Shown in pieces: positions 1-9,039 of a stretch of 64,000 bases of DNA. The stretch lies in the NCBI GenBank assembly GCA_016721945.1, contig JADKHC010000002.1:62001-126000 (forward strand). Direction: 5' to 3'. How positions within the stretch are numbered: position 1 is the stretch's first letter; each line of letters begins with the position of its first letter. Position numbers and translations under genes: made by a program. This stretch comes from Verrucomicrobiota bacterium (GTDB lineage: Bacteria; Verrucomicrobiota; Verrucomicrobiia; Opitutales; Opitutaceae). Below the pieces are notes generated by a model. The model ran no database searches. It saw only the letters and a list, made by a program, of their open reading frames with translations, and was not told where the DNA came from.

Positions 1-576
1 GGTCATATCGGTCTTAATGAAGCCGGGGGCGACGACATTAGCGGTAACGCCTCGTTTGGCAAATTCCTTGGCGATAGCCTTGGTGAAAGCGATCATACCA
101 CCCTTGGCGGCGGCGTAGTTGGCCTGGCCGGCGTTGCCGACGATGCCGACGACTGAGGCGATATTCACAATGCGGCCGTAGCGCGCGCGGCACATGGGCC
201 AGCCGATGGCTTTGCTCCAGTGGAAGGCGCTGGTGAGATTGGTTTGGATGACGGCGTTCCAGTCGTCTTCAGACATGCGGGCGATGAGTCCGTCGCGGGT
301 GATGCCGGCGTTGTTTACGAGAATGTCGATCTTGCCGTACTCTTTAAGGAGCTCCTCGGCGGCTTTGACCACCGCCGGACCGTCGGAGACGTCCACAGCT
401 AAAGCTTTGGCTTTGCCGCCAGCGGCAGTGATGGCAGCGGCGACCGCACCGCAGCTTTCAGCGGATTTCGAAACACAGATGACGTTGACGCCGTTCTTGG
501 CGAGCGTCTCGGCAATGGCTTTGCCAATGCCACGACCTGCGCCGGTGACGAGAGCGGTGCGATTATTAAATGTCAT
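1..576 (-). CDS. fabG: 3-oxoacyl-ACP reductase FabG (3' end cut by window edge)
   Basis: NADPH-dependent reduction of 3-oxoacyl-ACP in type II fatty acid synthesis. Reading the minus strand from the ATG at 576 gives a short-chain dehydrogenase. It has the nucleotide-binding motif VTGAGRGIG near the N terminus, the NNAG motif (ILVNNAGITRDGL), the catalytic Ser in NIASVVG and the catalytic Tyr/Lys in ANYAAAKGG. About 192 residues are present of the usual ~245, and the frame is open to the left edge, so the gene is truncated only by the window. FabG is the best call within the SDR family; confirmation would need the fab neighbours to the left. Confidence 0.93.
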   Translation of the reverse strand, partial: MTFNNRTALVTGAGRGIGKAIAETLAKNGVNVICVSKSAESCGAVAAAITAAGGKAKALAVDVSDGPAVVKAAEELLKEYGKIDILVNNAGITRDGLIARMSEDDWNAVIQTNLTSAFHWSKAIGWPMCRARYGRIVNIASVVGIVGNAGQANYAAAKGGMIAFTKAIAKEFAKRGVTANVVAPGFIKTDMT

Positions 577-648
577 AGAGCCGCAAGGTTGGGCGAAGCG
601 GCCGACGTGGGGCGAGCAGAAAAGTTTTGAACGCTTTTAGCAGAAATG

Positions 649-721
649 TGTAGGAGCCTGCTTGCAGGCGATGATCGGTTTGTTCGTAGCTCGTGAATCG
701 CCTGCAAGCAGGCTCCTACAA
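649..721. repeat. REP-like extragenic palindrome, copy 1
   Basis: Two near-perfect inverted arms of about 24 bases (649-672 and 697-720, beginning TGTAGGAGCCTGCTTGCAGG) are separated by about 24 bases. Related copies lie at 5802-5862 and 24127-24187. It lies between the start of fabG and the 3' end of the flavoprotein gene, both on the minus strand, so it could end or protect the fabG-side transcript, but no U-run is visible. Confidence 0.85.
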
Positions 722-732
722 AAAAGACACCA

Positions 733-1908
733 TTAGTACACGTCGCGCTGGTAACGTTTATCCTTTTTCATCTGCTTAACGTAATCAGTTGCCTGCTCAG
801 GCGTCAGCCCACCCTGTGCGGCGATGATTTCGTGGAGTGCGGCATCGACATCCTTGGCCATGCGTTTGGCATCGCCGCAGACATATATGTGGGCGCCCGC
901 TTGCAGCCACGTCCAAAGTTCGGCGGCGCTTTCACGCATCTTGTCCTGCACGTAAACCTTCGCGTCCTGATCGCGCGACCAAGCAGTATCGAGGCGAGTG
1001 AGCCCGCCCCGAACCAGTTGCTCGCTCCATTCTTCCTCGTAGAGAAAATCGTTGGCGCGTTGCTGGTCGCCAAAAAACAACCAGTTGCGCCCCGTCGCGC
1101 CAGCCGCGACGCGATCCTGCACAAACGCCCGGAAGGGCGCGATACCCGTGCCCGGCCCGATCATGATCACGTCTTTCGACAAATCCTCCGGCGGGCCGAA
1201 ATGTGAATGCGATACGAACACCGGCACGAGCGCGCTACCCACCGGCGTGCGATCCGCCATGAAGGTTGTACACACGCCGAAACGTGGACGCTGGTTGATC
1301 TCGTAACGCACCACCGCCACGGTCAGGTGAATCTCGTTCGGGTATTCACGCGGCGACGACGCGATCGAGTAAAGCCGTGGCATGAGCTTGCGCAGATGAT
1401 CGACGAACTCCTGCGGCGTGAGTTTCGCACTGGGAAATTCCGCCAAAATATCGGTGTACTCGTTGTGTTCGAGATAACGCGTGAGCAGTTCCTTCGCATC
1501 GGGCGCGAGTAAACCCTCGAGTTTTGCCGACTCCGCCGGAGCCGCCGCCTTAGCGAGCAGTGTATTCAGAATTTTGGACGTCGGTGAGTTCAACGCCAGC
1601 CGTGTGAGCAATGCTTCGCGCAGCGTGATCGGTTCGTGAAGTTTCAACATCGAGGGCGAAACCGGCTCGTCGCCGATCGCACCGAGACATTGCAAAACCG
1701 CCGCCACGTCGCGCGGATCGTTGGACGGATAAACCCCGAGCGAATCGCCCGCCTTATAGTGTAGTCCGCTGCCGATGAGGTTCACCACAAAGTGCCGCGT
1801 TTCCTTCTGCGAACCCGCTTTGCTCAACAGCCGATTCTCTGTGATGAGCGCATGGAAGGGGTTATCCTTGTCGAAAACAGGCAGGTCGGTGGTGACGTGG
1901 GAGGACAT
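733..1908 (-). CDS. CysJ-like flavoprotein reductase lacking a flavodoxin domain
   Basis: Diflavin-reductase-type FAD/NADPH module that moves electrons from NADPH through FAD, probably to a sulfite reductase or another redox partner. The 391 residues contain the FAD-binding motif RLYSIASSP, the GVCTTFMAD segment, the NADPH motif GPGTGIAPFRAFVQ, the YVCGDAKRMAKDV segment and the C-terminal RYQRDVY typical of CysJ. The N-terminal flavodoxin (FMN) domain of ~600-residue CysJ is absent, so it must pass electrons to a separate partner or directly. No sulfite reductase haem subunit is nearby. Annotated relatives are often called sulfite reductase subunit alpha; the physiological acceptor is unknown. 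Confidence 0.85.
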   Translation of the reverse strand: MSSHVTTDLPVFDKDNPFHALITENRLLSKAGSQKETRHFVVNLIGSGLHYKAGDSLGVYPSNDPRDVAAVLQCLGAIGDEPVSPSMLKLHEPITLREALLTRLALNSPTSKILNTLLAKAAAPAESAKLEGLLAPDAKELLTRYLEHNEYTDILAEFPSAKLTPQEFVDHLRKLMPRLYSIASSPREYPNEIHLTVAVVRYEINQRPRFGVCTTFMADRTPVGSALVPVFVSHSHFGPPEDLSKDVIMIGPGTGIAPFRAFVQDRVAAGATGRNWLFFGDQQRANDFLYEEEWSEQLVRGGLTRLDTAWSRDQDAKVYVQDKMRESAAELWTWLQAGAHIYVCGDAKRMAKDVDAALHEIIAAQGGLTPEQATDYVKQMKKDKRYQRDVY

Positions 1909-2008
1909 GATTAACTTGTGGCTGACGGGCTTGCGGTAGCGCCCTACTTAAAGGAAGGCGGCACACGAGCTTGCTTCGCCGGGAAATTTCACCCCAACTG
2001 AAACGCAA

Positions 2009-2797
2009 ATGACCGATTCGCAACTCGTACGCGTGCAAAAATTCCTGGCCGACTCCGGCCTGTGCTCACGCCGTGCGGCCGAAGCGCTTATCGCCCAAAG
2101 TGAAGTTTGGGTAAACGGCGAGTGCGCCACCCTTGGACAAAAAATTACTCCCGGCGTCGACAAGGTCACCGTTAGCGGCAAATCCATCCGCCCCATCGCC
2201 CAGCCCCGCATCACCCTCGCGATGCACAAGCCCCGCGGTCTGGTCTGCACCAACGACGACCCTTTCAACGCCGACACCATCTTCACCGTACTGCCACGCG
2301 ATTTTGCCCGTTACCGGTTTTTTTGCGCCGGCCGCCTCGACAAAGATAGCGAAGGCCTCGTCATTCTCACCACCGACGGCGATTTGGCTAACCGCCTGAT
2401 GCATCCAAGCAACATTGTGGTGAAGCGCTACCTCGTTTCGCTCAAGCAACCCTTCCCTGCCAGCAAGAAAAGCCTCCTGCTCCGCGGTATCGTGATCGAG
2501 GGCGAACGCCTCAAAGTCGAACGCGCCACGCTCCTCTCGCCCCGCGTCGATGGCTCGGCCACTTCGCTGGATGTGCAGATGCACCACGGGAAAAAGCGTG
2601 AGATCCGCCAGCTTTTCACTACGCTCGGCCATGACGTTAAACGTCTCAAGCGCTACCAAATCGGCGCTTTTGCCCTGAAAGGAATTCCTTTGCGGGCCGT
2701 CAAACAACTTTCTAACAAAGAAATTGCACTTCTTTTCAAAACACCTCGCCCTCGCGGCGGAATCGACGAAAAACCTGCTGATATCCATGAAGATTAA
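2009..2797 (+). CDS. rRNA pseudouridine synthase, RluB/RsuA family
   Basis: Converts a uridine in rRNA to pseudouridine. The 262-residue protein begins with an S4 RNA-binding domain (VQKFLADSGLCSRRAAEALI, residues ~8-27). The catalytic domain follows, with the family motif GRLDKDSEGLVILTTDGDLA, whose Asp is the catalytic nucleophile, and HHGKKREIRQLF further on. The length and the S4 domain fit RluB (23S) or RsuA (16S); the exact target cannot be read from the sequence. Its last 11 bases overlap the start of the next gene, suggesting translational coupling. Confidence 0.9.
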   Translation: MTDSQLVRVQKFLADSGLCSRRAAEALIAQSEVWVNGECATLGQKITPGVDKVTVSGKSIRPIAQPRITLAMHKPRGLVCTNDDPFNADTIFTVLPRDFARYRFFCAGRLDKDSEGLVILTTDGDLANRLMHPSNIVVKRYLVSLKQPFPASKKSLLLRGIVIEGERLKVERATLLSPRVDGSATSLDVQMHHGKKREIRQLFTTLGHDVKRLKRYQIGAFALKGIPLRAVKQLSNKEIALLFKTPRPRGGIDEKPADIHED

Positions 2798-3629
2798 CAC
2801 GAGCTTGCTCCTTACGCTCCTCGCTGCCTCCAGCCTCTCTGCGGCTCCGTTGTCCAAGACCACTGCGGTCCACTCGAAGCCCAACGCCTCTTCTGCGGCC
2901 ATCGCCGTCCTCAACGCCGGTGCCGAACCCATGCTTGCCTCCAACGTCACCGCTCCGAGCGGCTGGACCGCCGTCGAAATCGTCGGCCCGCACGAGGTGT
3001 ATGTGCAAAACAAGGACATCCTGAAGAGCCTCGACATCAAGCCCGGCTCGAACCTTTACACTGCACCAAAAATCGACGCCCCCATCCTGACCACCATGGT
3101 CAAGGGAGACATCGCTGAGATCTCCGGCCTCCACGGCCGCTGGACCCAGGTTAAGTTGCAGAAAAAAGTCGTCGGTTACATCGGCGACGACAGCGCTTTC
3201 TCGCCCGTCGTAGCAGCCTCCAGCAGCCCCTTCATCACCTCGCCGGTCAATGCACCCGCTGGCGTCAACGCCACCCAGCCCGCCGCTTCGCCCGTGCAGG
3301 TTTACAACGGCCCTGCCCCCGCCTACGCCGGTGCCGGTCAGCCCGCGCCCGCTTCCAACACGCTCAATCCGGCCGCCGCCGCCGCCCTGCCCCGCATGTT
3401 CGAAGGCACCTTCGTACCCGCCAAGCGCTTCCTCGCCTACAAGCCCTACGAATATCAGCTCAACGACCGCGCTGGCCAGCGTTACGCTTTCCTCGACGTC
3501 AGCCGCCTGCCCAAAGCCGAACCAATCGAAAAGTACCTCAACCGCGTCGTCACCGTTTACGGAGCCGCCAAGGCCATCGAAAACACGAAGGACATCGTGA
3601 TCGAGGTCGACAGCATCCAGACGCACTGA
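2787..3629 (+). CDS. Exported SH3-domain protein
   Basis: Secreted or periplasmic protein of 280 residues. The start at 2787 (MKINTSLLLTLLAASSLSAAP) gives a clean signal peptide with an AxA-type cleavage site; a longer start at 2724 would bury it. A bacterial SH3-like segment lies around residues 75-145 (LYTAPKIDAPILTTMVKGD, then GRWTQVKLQKKVVGYIGD). A Pro/Ala-rich linker follows, then a conserved C-terminal part (FEGTFVPAKRFLAYKPYEYQ). It overlaps the upstream pseudouridine synthase by 11 bases. SH3b domains often bind cell-wall peptides, so an envelope role is likely but unproven. Confidence 0.75.
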   Translation: MKINTSLLLTLLAASSLSAAPLSKTTAVHSKPNASSAAIAVLNAGAEPMLASNVTAPSGWTAVEIVGPHEVYVQNKDILKSLDIKPGSNLYTAPKIDAPILTTMVKGDIAEISGLHGRWTQVKLQKKVVGYIGDDSAFSPVVAASSSPFITSPVNAPAGVNATQPAASPVQVYNGPAPAYAGAGQPAPASNTLNPAAAAALPRMFEGTFVPAKRFLAYKPYEYQLNDRAGQRYAFLDVSRLPKAEPIEKYLNRVVTVYGAAKAIENTKDIVIEVDSIQTH

Positions 3630-3719
3630 TCCGCGTTGTTTAGAACTGGCGCATGGTTTTACCCATGCGTCACCAGGTGGAGAGGGATTGAATATTCGTA
3701 TCGCTATCACGTATTTCCC

Positions 3720-4598
3720 ATGGAACTCATCGACGGCAATAAAATCGCAGCCGCACTCATCGCCGAATTAAAGGCCGAGGTCGCCCAAATCGCAGGCCGC
3801 AAACCTTGCCTTGCCCTCGTACGCGTCGGCGATGATCCAGCCTCGGTTTCCTACGTCACCAAAAAGGAGAAAACCTCCGCCGAAATCGGCATCTCCAGCA
3901 ACGTGATCCTGCCGCCGGTCACGATCAGTCATGGCGAGTTGATTGCTCTCATCGACCGCCTCAACGCCGATCCGACCGTCGACGGCATCCTCGTCCAGTC
4001 GCCCATGCCGAAGCAGATCGACGAAGTCGCTATTTTCCGCCGCATCGCCCCCGGCAAAGACGTCGACGGCCTCGGCACGATGAATCTGGGCAAGGTCGCG
4101 CAAGACGACGAAACCGGTTTCGTCTCCTGCACTCCTGCAGGCATCATGGAATTGCTCGCCCGCAGCAGCACCGACCTCAAGGGCAAACACGTCGTCGTCC
4201 TCGGCCGCAGCCTCATCGTCGGCAAGCCCGTCGCCCTCCTCGCACTCCAGAAAAAAGCCGGCGCCAACGGCACCGTAACCATCTGCCACTCCCAAACGCG
4301 CGACCTGCCTGCCATCACCCGTCAGGCCGACGTGCTCATCGCCGCCATCGGCCGCCCGGAATTCGTCACCGCCGACATGGTCAAACCCGGGGCCGTTGTC
4401 ATCGACGTCGGCATCAACCGTGTACCCGACGCGTCCAAGAAATCTGGATACCGCCTCGTCGGCGACGTCCATTTTGCCACCGTTTCCCCGCTTTGCAGCC
4501 AGATCACGCCGGTCCCCGGCGGCGTCGGCCCCATGACCGTCGCCATGCTGATGAAAAACACCGTGAAAGCCTTCCGCCTCGGAGCCTCCACGGACTGA
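3720..4598 (+). CDS. folD: Bifunctional methylenetetrahydrofolate dehydrogenase/cyclohydrolase FolD
   Basis: Interconverts 5,10-methylene-, methenyl- and 10-formyl-tetrahydrofolate, supplying one-carbon units in the cytoplasm. The 292-residue length is normal for FolD. It has YVTKKEKTSAEIGI, with the catalytic Lys in the K-x-K-x-x-E region, VDGILVQSPMPKQID, the PGKDVDG motif and GRSLIVGKPVALL for NADP binding. The C terminus ends in TPVPGGVGPMTVAMLMKNT. The start at 3720 (MELIDGNKIA) matches family N termini; an upstream in-frame ATG at 3636 would add 28 unlikely residues. Confidence 0.96.
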   Translation: MELIDGNKIAAALIAELKAEVAQIAGRKPCLALVRVGDDPASVSYVTKKEKTSAEIGISSNVILPPVTISHGELIALIDRLNADPTVDGILVQSPMPKQIDEVAIFRRIAPGKDVDGLGTMNLGKVAQDDETGFVSCTPAGIMELLARSSTDLKGKHVVVLGRSLIVGKPVALLALQKKAGANGTVTICHSQTRDLPAITRQADVLIAAIGRPEFVTADMVKPGAVVIDVGINRVPDASKKSGYRLVGDVHFATVSPLCSQITPVPGGVGPMTVAMLMKNTVKAFRLGASTD

Positions 4599-4661
4599 GA
4601 TTTTACTAAAACTTGCCGCAAGGCCGCTTGCGACAAACCCCGCCTGCGACAACATTAACCC

Positions 4662-5789
4662 ATGCCCTCACCGAAAATCCTGGTCGTCGATGACCAACCG
4701 GTAAACGTCCAGCTCCTCAAGCGTAAGTTGGAGCGCGAAGGCATCCAGGTCGTCGCAGCCTACACCGGCAACGAAGCCCTCGAAATCGTTTCCAAGGAAA
4801 AGCCCGACCTCATTCTCCTCGACGTTATGATGCCGGACATGGACGGCATGGAGGTCTGCCAACGTCTCCAGGAACTCGAAGAAACCCGCTCGATCCCCGT
4901 CATCTTCATCACCGCGCGCAGTTCGAAAGAGAGCAAACTCGAAGGCCTTGCCGTCGGCGCCGTCGACTACATCACGAAGCCCATCGACCTCGACGAAACC
5001 CTTGCGCGCGTGCAGACGCAGCTCCGCTTCGTCGCGATCAACCGCGAGATGTTCGATCTTCAGCGCCGCCTGCAGGAAGCCCGCCGCGCCGCCACCATCG
5101 GTGCCGTCACCCAAGGCATCGCTCACAATCTTAATAATCTTCTCGGCGTCGTCCTCGGTTACCTCGACCTGATCAAGTCGAACTATAACAAACCCGAATC
5201 GGTAAAGAAAAACGCTGAGAGTGTCGAAAATGCCGTCCAGCGCATCGCCAACATCATCAAGCAACTCGGCTCGCTCGTGGTGAAATCGCGCCTGCCCACG
5301 ACAAAATACACACTGAGCAAACTCATTCAGGACGGCGTCGCCCGCTACCAGGCCGATCACAAAATCGTCCAGACGGTCACGATAAACAACCCGCTCGGCG
5401 ACCTCATGATCGAGACCCACGTCGAAGTGTTTGAAGACGTTTTGGCCAAAGTCCTCATCAACGCCTGGGAAAGCTACGGCAAAAAACCCGCCGATCAACG
5501 CCCCGTCTCCCTGCGCACCGCGCTGGTCGAACTCCCCGGTGGCGCCGAAGCCGTCGAAATCCGCATCGAAGATCGCGGTAACGGCATTGATCCAGAATTA
5601 CGCGACCATATTTTCGAACCATTCATCAGCGCCAAACAAACCGTCGGCGTCGGCATGGGCCTCACCGTCGCGCGTCACGCCCTGCGCAACATGGGCGGCG
5701 ATGTTTCGATGGGCGACCGCGAAGGCGGCGGCAGCGTCGCCATTCTGGTGCATCCCGTTTCGAAAAAGCAGCACTCCAGCGCCGACTGA
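4662..5789 (+). CDS. Receiver-histidine kinase hybrid (REC at N terminus)
   Basis: Signal-transduction protein of 375 residues. The N-terminal receiver (residues ~5-120) has the acidic pair at 10-11, phospho-acceptor Asp54 (ILLDVMMPD) and a Lys in ITKPID. A short helical stretch leads to an H-box with His155 (GIAHNLNNLLG), then a GHKL ATPase domain with an N-box (VLINAWESYG), a G1 box (IEDRGNGID) and a G2-like GVGMGLTVA. There is no membrane segment or sensor domain, so it is likely a cytoplasmic kinase controlled by phosphorylation of its own receiver by another kinase. No DNA-binding partner is adjacent. Confidence 0.9.
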   Translation: MPSPKILVVDDQPVNVQLLKRKLEREGIQVVAAYTGNEALEIVSKEKPDLILLDVMMPDMDGMEVCQRLQELEETRSIPVIFITARSSKESKLEGLAVGAVDYITKPIDLDETLARVQTQLRFVAINREMFDLQRRLQEARRAATIGAVTQGIAHNLNNLLGVVLGYLDLIKSNYNKPESVKKNAESVENAVQRIANIIKQLGSLVVKSRLPTTKYTLSKLIQDGVARYQADHKIVQTVTINNPLGDLMIETHVEVFEDVLAKVLINAWESYGKKPADQRPVSLRTALVELPGGAEAVEIRIEDRGNGIDPELRDHIFEPFISAKQTVGVGMGLTVARHALRNMGGDVSMGDREGGGSVAILVHPVSKKQHSSAD

Positions 5790-5801
5790 GTTTGGTCCTT
5801 T

Positions 5802-5862
5802 TGTAGGAGCCTGCCGCAGGCGATTATTCTATCCGTTTCGCCTGCAAGCAGGCTCCTGCAAA
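5802..5862. repeat. REP-like extragenic palindrome, copy 2
   Basis: Inverted arms TTGTAGGAGCCTG... and ...CAGGCTCCTGCAA sit just after the kinase stop codon. The left arm has a short deletion relative to copy 1 (649-721). A further imperfect palindrome rich in CGTTCAACGCT-type motifs lies at about 5939-5978, before proC. Confidence 0.85.
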
Positions 5863-6007
5863 ACCTTCGCACTCCCGAAACATCGTTTCTTTTGCGCCTC
5901 CTGAGCTTCTTGCGGCTGAAACCGACCGCTTCCGCACTTGAACGTTCAGCGTTGAGAGTTAAGCGTTCAACGCTCTCGGACCTCGCATTCAACATCCGCA
6001 TTTCCTT

Positions 6008-6811
6008 ATGAGCAAAATCGCATTTCTCGGCGCAGGACGCATGGCCTCGGCTATGGTCGGTGGTATTCTCAGCAAGGGTGTTCGCCCCGCTGATCTCGCC
6101 TGCACCAGCGGCCCCGATGACACCGCGCGCCAACTTTCAGCCAAGACCGGCATCACCGCCGAAGACGATCTCGCAAAACTCCTCGCTGGCGCCGATGCCG
6201 TCGTGCTCGCCTGCAAACCCCAGCAACTCGCGTCACTCGACCCGCGCCTCGCCGAACTCACCGCCGGTAAACTCGTATTGTCCATCCTCGCCGGCAAACG
6301 CCTCAGCACGCTCGCAAAAACTTTCCCCAAGGCGCGCAACCTCGTCCGCGTCATGCCCAACACTCCCGGCCAGATCGGCGCCGGTGTGAGTGGCTGGTGC
6401 TCACTCCAACCACTCGCCACCGCCGACCAGAAAATCGTCGATCTCATTCTCGGCGCCCTCGGCAAAATGGTTGGCCTCCGTGAAGACCAAATCGACGCCG
6501 TCACCGGCCTCAGCGGCAGTGGCCCAGCCTATGTTTTCGAATTTGCCGCCGCCCTCCGCGAAGGGGGCATCGCCGTCGGACTCGACCGCGACACCGCCAA
6601 ACTCCTCGCCTACGAGACGATCCTCGGCGCCGCAAAACTCCTCGTGCAAAGCCCCGAGGAAGCCGAGGAGCTCCGCAACCAGGTAACGTCGCCAAACGGC
6701 ACGACCTACGCCGGCCTGAAACGCATGGAAGCGCATAATTTCCGCGCCGTCATCGCCGAAACCATTCTCGCCGCCACCAAGCGCTCCGAAGAACTTTCGA
6801 AGGACAGCTGA
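6008..6811 (+). CDS. proC: Pyrroline-5-carboxylate reductase
   Basis: Last step of proline synthesis: reduces 1-pyrroline-5-carboxylate with NAD(P)H. The 267 residues match the family length. The N terminus has a Rossmann motif (FLGAGRMASAMVGG). RVMPNTPGQIGAGVSG and the conserved C-terminal signature AVTGLSGSGPAYVF are present, followed by LRNQVTSPNGTTYAGL, the ProC substrate-binding region. It is followed by two small membrane-protein genes on the same strand with short gaps. Confidence 0.96.
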   Translation: MSKIAFLGAGRMASAMVGGILSKGVRPADLACTSGPDDTARQLSAKTGITAEDDLAKLLAGADAVVLACKPQQLASLDPRLAELTAGKLVLSILAGKRLSTLAKTFPKARNLVRVMPNTPGQIGAGVSGWCSLQPLATADQKIVDLILGALGKMVGLREDQIDAVTGLSGSGPAYVFEFAAALREGGIAVGLDRDTAKLLAYETILGAAKLLVQSPEEAEELRNQVTSPNGTTYAGLKRMEAHNFRAVIAETILAATKRSEELSKDS

Positions 6812-6844
6812 AACACCAAATCCTGCCGGAAAACCGCGCCATCA

Positions 6845-7315
6845 ATGCAAGCACCAGAGCAAGATCGTCCGCGCGTCGTCGCGATGCCGCCGCTTATTTT
6901 TGTAGCGTGTCTAGCGGTTGGGCTGGGCTTGAACTGGCTGTGGCCCGTTTCGCTTTCATACCTGCTGCCTCTCAGAATTCTCGGTGGTTCACTGGTGTTC
7001 ATCGCGATCGCGTTGTCCATTTCAGCGTCGGCCGTCATGCGCAAGGCCGGGACGAATATCCGCCCTGACAAGCCTTCGACAACCGTGGTGACCGCCGGGC
7101 CCTTTGGGTTCACCCGCAACCCGATGTACCTCTCGCTTTGCCTGCTCAACACCGGCATCGCGCTGCTCGTAGGCGGGCTCTTCCCGTTACTGATGACCTT
7201 GGTGCTCGCGGCTATTCTTCACTCCGGCGTGATCTTGCGCGAGGAACAGTATCTCGCAAAAAAATTTGGCGCTGACTACGACAGTTACCGCAACCGTGTA
7301 CGGCGTTGGATCTAA
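6845..7315 (+). CDS. Isoprenylcysteine methyltransferase-family membrane protein
   Basis: Integral membrane protein of 156 residues with about four hydrophobic segments. The C-terminal half carries the ICMT/PEMT-type signature GPFGFTRNPMYLSLCL, then REEQYLAKKFGADYDSYRNRV, where the HxxxE-like and YxxY-type features of SAM-dependent membrane methyltransferases lie. Bacterial members probably methylate small lipophilic or protein substrates; the substrate here is unknown. It sits 33 bases after proC and 6 bases before the next gene. Confidence 0.82.
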   Translation: MQAPEQDRPRVVAMPPLIFVACLAVGLGLNWLWPVSLSYLLPLRILGGSLVFIAIALSISASAVMRKAGTNIRPDKPSTTVVTAGPFGFTRNPMYLSLCLLNTGIALLVGGLFPLLMTLVLAAILHSGVILREEQYLAKKFGADYDSYRNRVRRWI

Positions 7316-7321
7316 GCTAGC

Positions 7322-7774
7322 ATGGTCAAAACCTACAAATCCGCCGTCGATCTCTGGCTCGCCGCGATTATGATCGGCGTGCCGCTGGCCATCCTGTTCA
7401 CCGGCGTGAGCATCGCCTTCAGTCTGCACTTTCTGCATTGGCATGAGAACATCGGCCGCGTCGCGGGCGTTTTACTGGTTTGTATTGGTTTAGGTATCGG
7501 CGCTCTGATCGCCACATTTTCGCTGCCCTGCCGCTACATCCTGGGCGAAACCGAACTCTACATCCAATGCGGCATTCTCAAATGGATCGTGCCCTATCGC
7601 GACATCCGTCGGCTTGAGTTGTCTTGCAGCCTCTTGAGTGCACCCGCGCTCTCGCTCAATCGCGTGAAGATCGTTTTAGATAACGGTTTCCAACTGGTCT
7701 CGCCGAAAAATCGCCAAGCCTTCATCGCCGATCTTCAAGACCACCTGAGCCGTTCGCCCGACCACACAACTTGA
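7322..7774 (+). CDS. Small membrane protein with bacterial PH-like domain
   Basis: A 150-residue protein with two N-terminal hydrophobic segments (residues ~12-32 and ~42-68). A C-terminal soluble domain follows (YILGETELYIQCGILKWIVPY, then DIRRLE and VKIVLDNGFQLVSPKNRQAF). That pattern resembles bPH_4-type domains of small membrane proteins (SunI-like). Function is unknown. It lies 6 bases after the methyltransferase-like gene, so the two are probably co-transcribed. Confidence 0.7.
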   Translation: MVKTYKSAVDLWLAAIMIGVPLAILFTGVSIAFSLHFLHWHENIGRVAGVLLVCIGLGIGALIATFSLPCRYILGETELYIQCGILKWIVPYRDIRRLELSCSLLSAPALSLNRVKIVLDNGFQLVSPKNRQAFIADLQDHLSRSPDHTT

Positions 7775-7829
7775 CCCACGCTCGCGGCTTGCCCCCAGCC
7801 GCGTTCTCGGCAACCCATATGGCTGAATC

Positions 7830-8828
7830 ATGAGCAATCTCAACGGACGCATTCTTGTCACTGGTGGCGCTGGCTTCATCGGCAGTGCCCTCGTCTGGGC
7901 CCTCAACCGCCGCGGAGTGACTAACATCATCATCAGCGACATCCTTGGCCAGGACGAGAAATGGAAGAACCTCGTGCCGCTGAAGTACGCCGATTACGTC
8001 GAAGCTGGAACTTTCCGCGAACGCCTCGCCAGCCAACCCAACGCCTTCGGAAAGTTCTCCGCTATTTTCCACCTAGGAGCTTGTTCGGCGACGACTGAAA
8101 AGAACGCCTCCTACCTCGCCGATAATAATTTCGCCTACACCAAGGAGCTCGCAGCGTGGTCGCTCGCCCATCAGGCCCGCTTTATTTACGCGTCCTCGGC
8201 CGCGACCTACGGCGATGGCGCACAGGGCATGGATGACAAAAGCGCAAATCTCGCCGCGCTCCGTCCGCTCAACATGTACGGCTATTCGAAGCATCTCTTC
8301 GATCTGTACGCCCAACGCGAGGGCATCCTCAACTCGATCGTCGGCGTGAAATATTTCAACGTGTACGGCCCCAACGAAGACCACAAGGCCGACATGCGCA
8401 GCCTCGTCAACAAGGCCTACCAGCAGATTCTCGAAACCGGCAAGGTCCGCCTCTTCAAGAGCTACAAACCCGAGTTCAAAGACGGCGAGCAGATGCGCGA
8501 TTTCCTCTATGTGAAAGACGCCGTCGAGATGACGATCCACTTCGCAGAGACAGCCACGACTTCGGGCGGACTCTACAACCTCGGCTCGGGCGAAGCCAAC
8601 ACTTGGCTCACACTCTCCCGTGCCATCTTCGCCGCGCTCGGTCGCGAACCCCAGATCGAGTTCATCGAAATGCCCGAAATCCTGCGCGGCAAATACCAAT
8701 ATTTCACCAAAGCCGACATCGCCAAACTCCGCGAAACCGGCTACGCGAAACCATTGACCCCACTGTCCGAAGCCGTGCGCGACTACGTGCAAGGCTACAT
8801 GATGCCCGGTAAGAAACTGGGCGATTAA
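7830..8828 (+). CDS. hldD: ADP-L-glycero-D-manno-heptose 6-epimerase
   Basis: Epimerises ADP-D-glycero- to ADP-L-glycero-manno-heptose for the LPS inner core. The 332-residue protein is an extended SDR with ILVTGGAGFIGSALVWALNR at the N terminus and the Y-x3-K catalytic pair in MYGYSKHLFD. Family-specific segments are DILGQDEKWKNL and VYGPNEDHKADMRS. Its presence implies a Gram-negative outer membrane with a heptose-containing LPS. GalE at the right end of the window could feed the same surface sugars. Confidence 0.93.
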   Translation: MSNLNGRILVTGGAGFIGSALVWALNRRGVTNIIISDILGQDEKWKNLVPLKYADYVEAGTFRERLASQPNAFGKFSAIFHLGACSATTEKNASYLADNNFAYTKELAAWSLAHQARFIYASSAATYGDGAQGMDDKSANLAALRPLNMYGYSKHLFDLYAQREGILNSIVGVKYFNVYGPNEDHKADMRSLVNKAYQQILETGKVRLFKSYKPEFKDGEQMRDFLYVKDAVEMTIHFAETATTSGGLYNLGSGEANTWLTLSRAIFAALGREPQIEFIEMPEILRGKYQYFTKADIAKLRETGYAKPLTPLSEAVRDYVQGYMMPGKKLGD

Positions 8829-8854
8829 GCCAAGGATGAAGTGGGCTCTCCTGA

Positions 8855-8986
8855 GGTGGAGCCCGTTGTCCCTAACGGGCTGGTTCGGGAGCAGCTTCGA
8901 TCAAGCCCGATGGGGACATCGGGCTCCACCTTCTGCACAGCGCTCCTCGCTGGAGATTATGCTTCAACTGCATCGTTAATGCTAAG
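8855..8986. repeat. Two-hairpin extragenic repeat, full copy
   Basis: Two hairpins bounded by GGTGGAGC and GCTCCACC. The stems are CCCGTT/AACGGG and CCCGAT/ATCGGG, with loops of about six bases (GTCCCT and GGGGAC) that are nearly complementary to each other. The tail to 8986 is also shared: on the opposite strand the whole unit is nearly identical to 20807-20938. Degenerate or partial relatives are at 15455-15520, 19382-19635, 25250-25465 and 32519-32597. Confidence 0.85.
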
Positions 8987-9039
8987 CTGGAACGTACCTT
9001 CTGCGCCTCCGCGCCTCTAGGTGAGTAGATCCATCTAGA

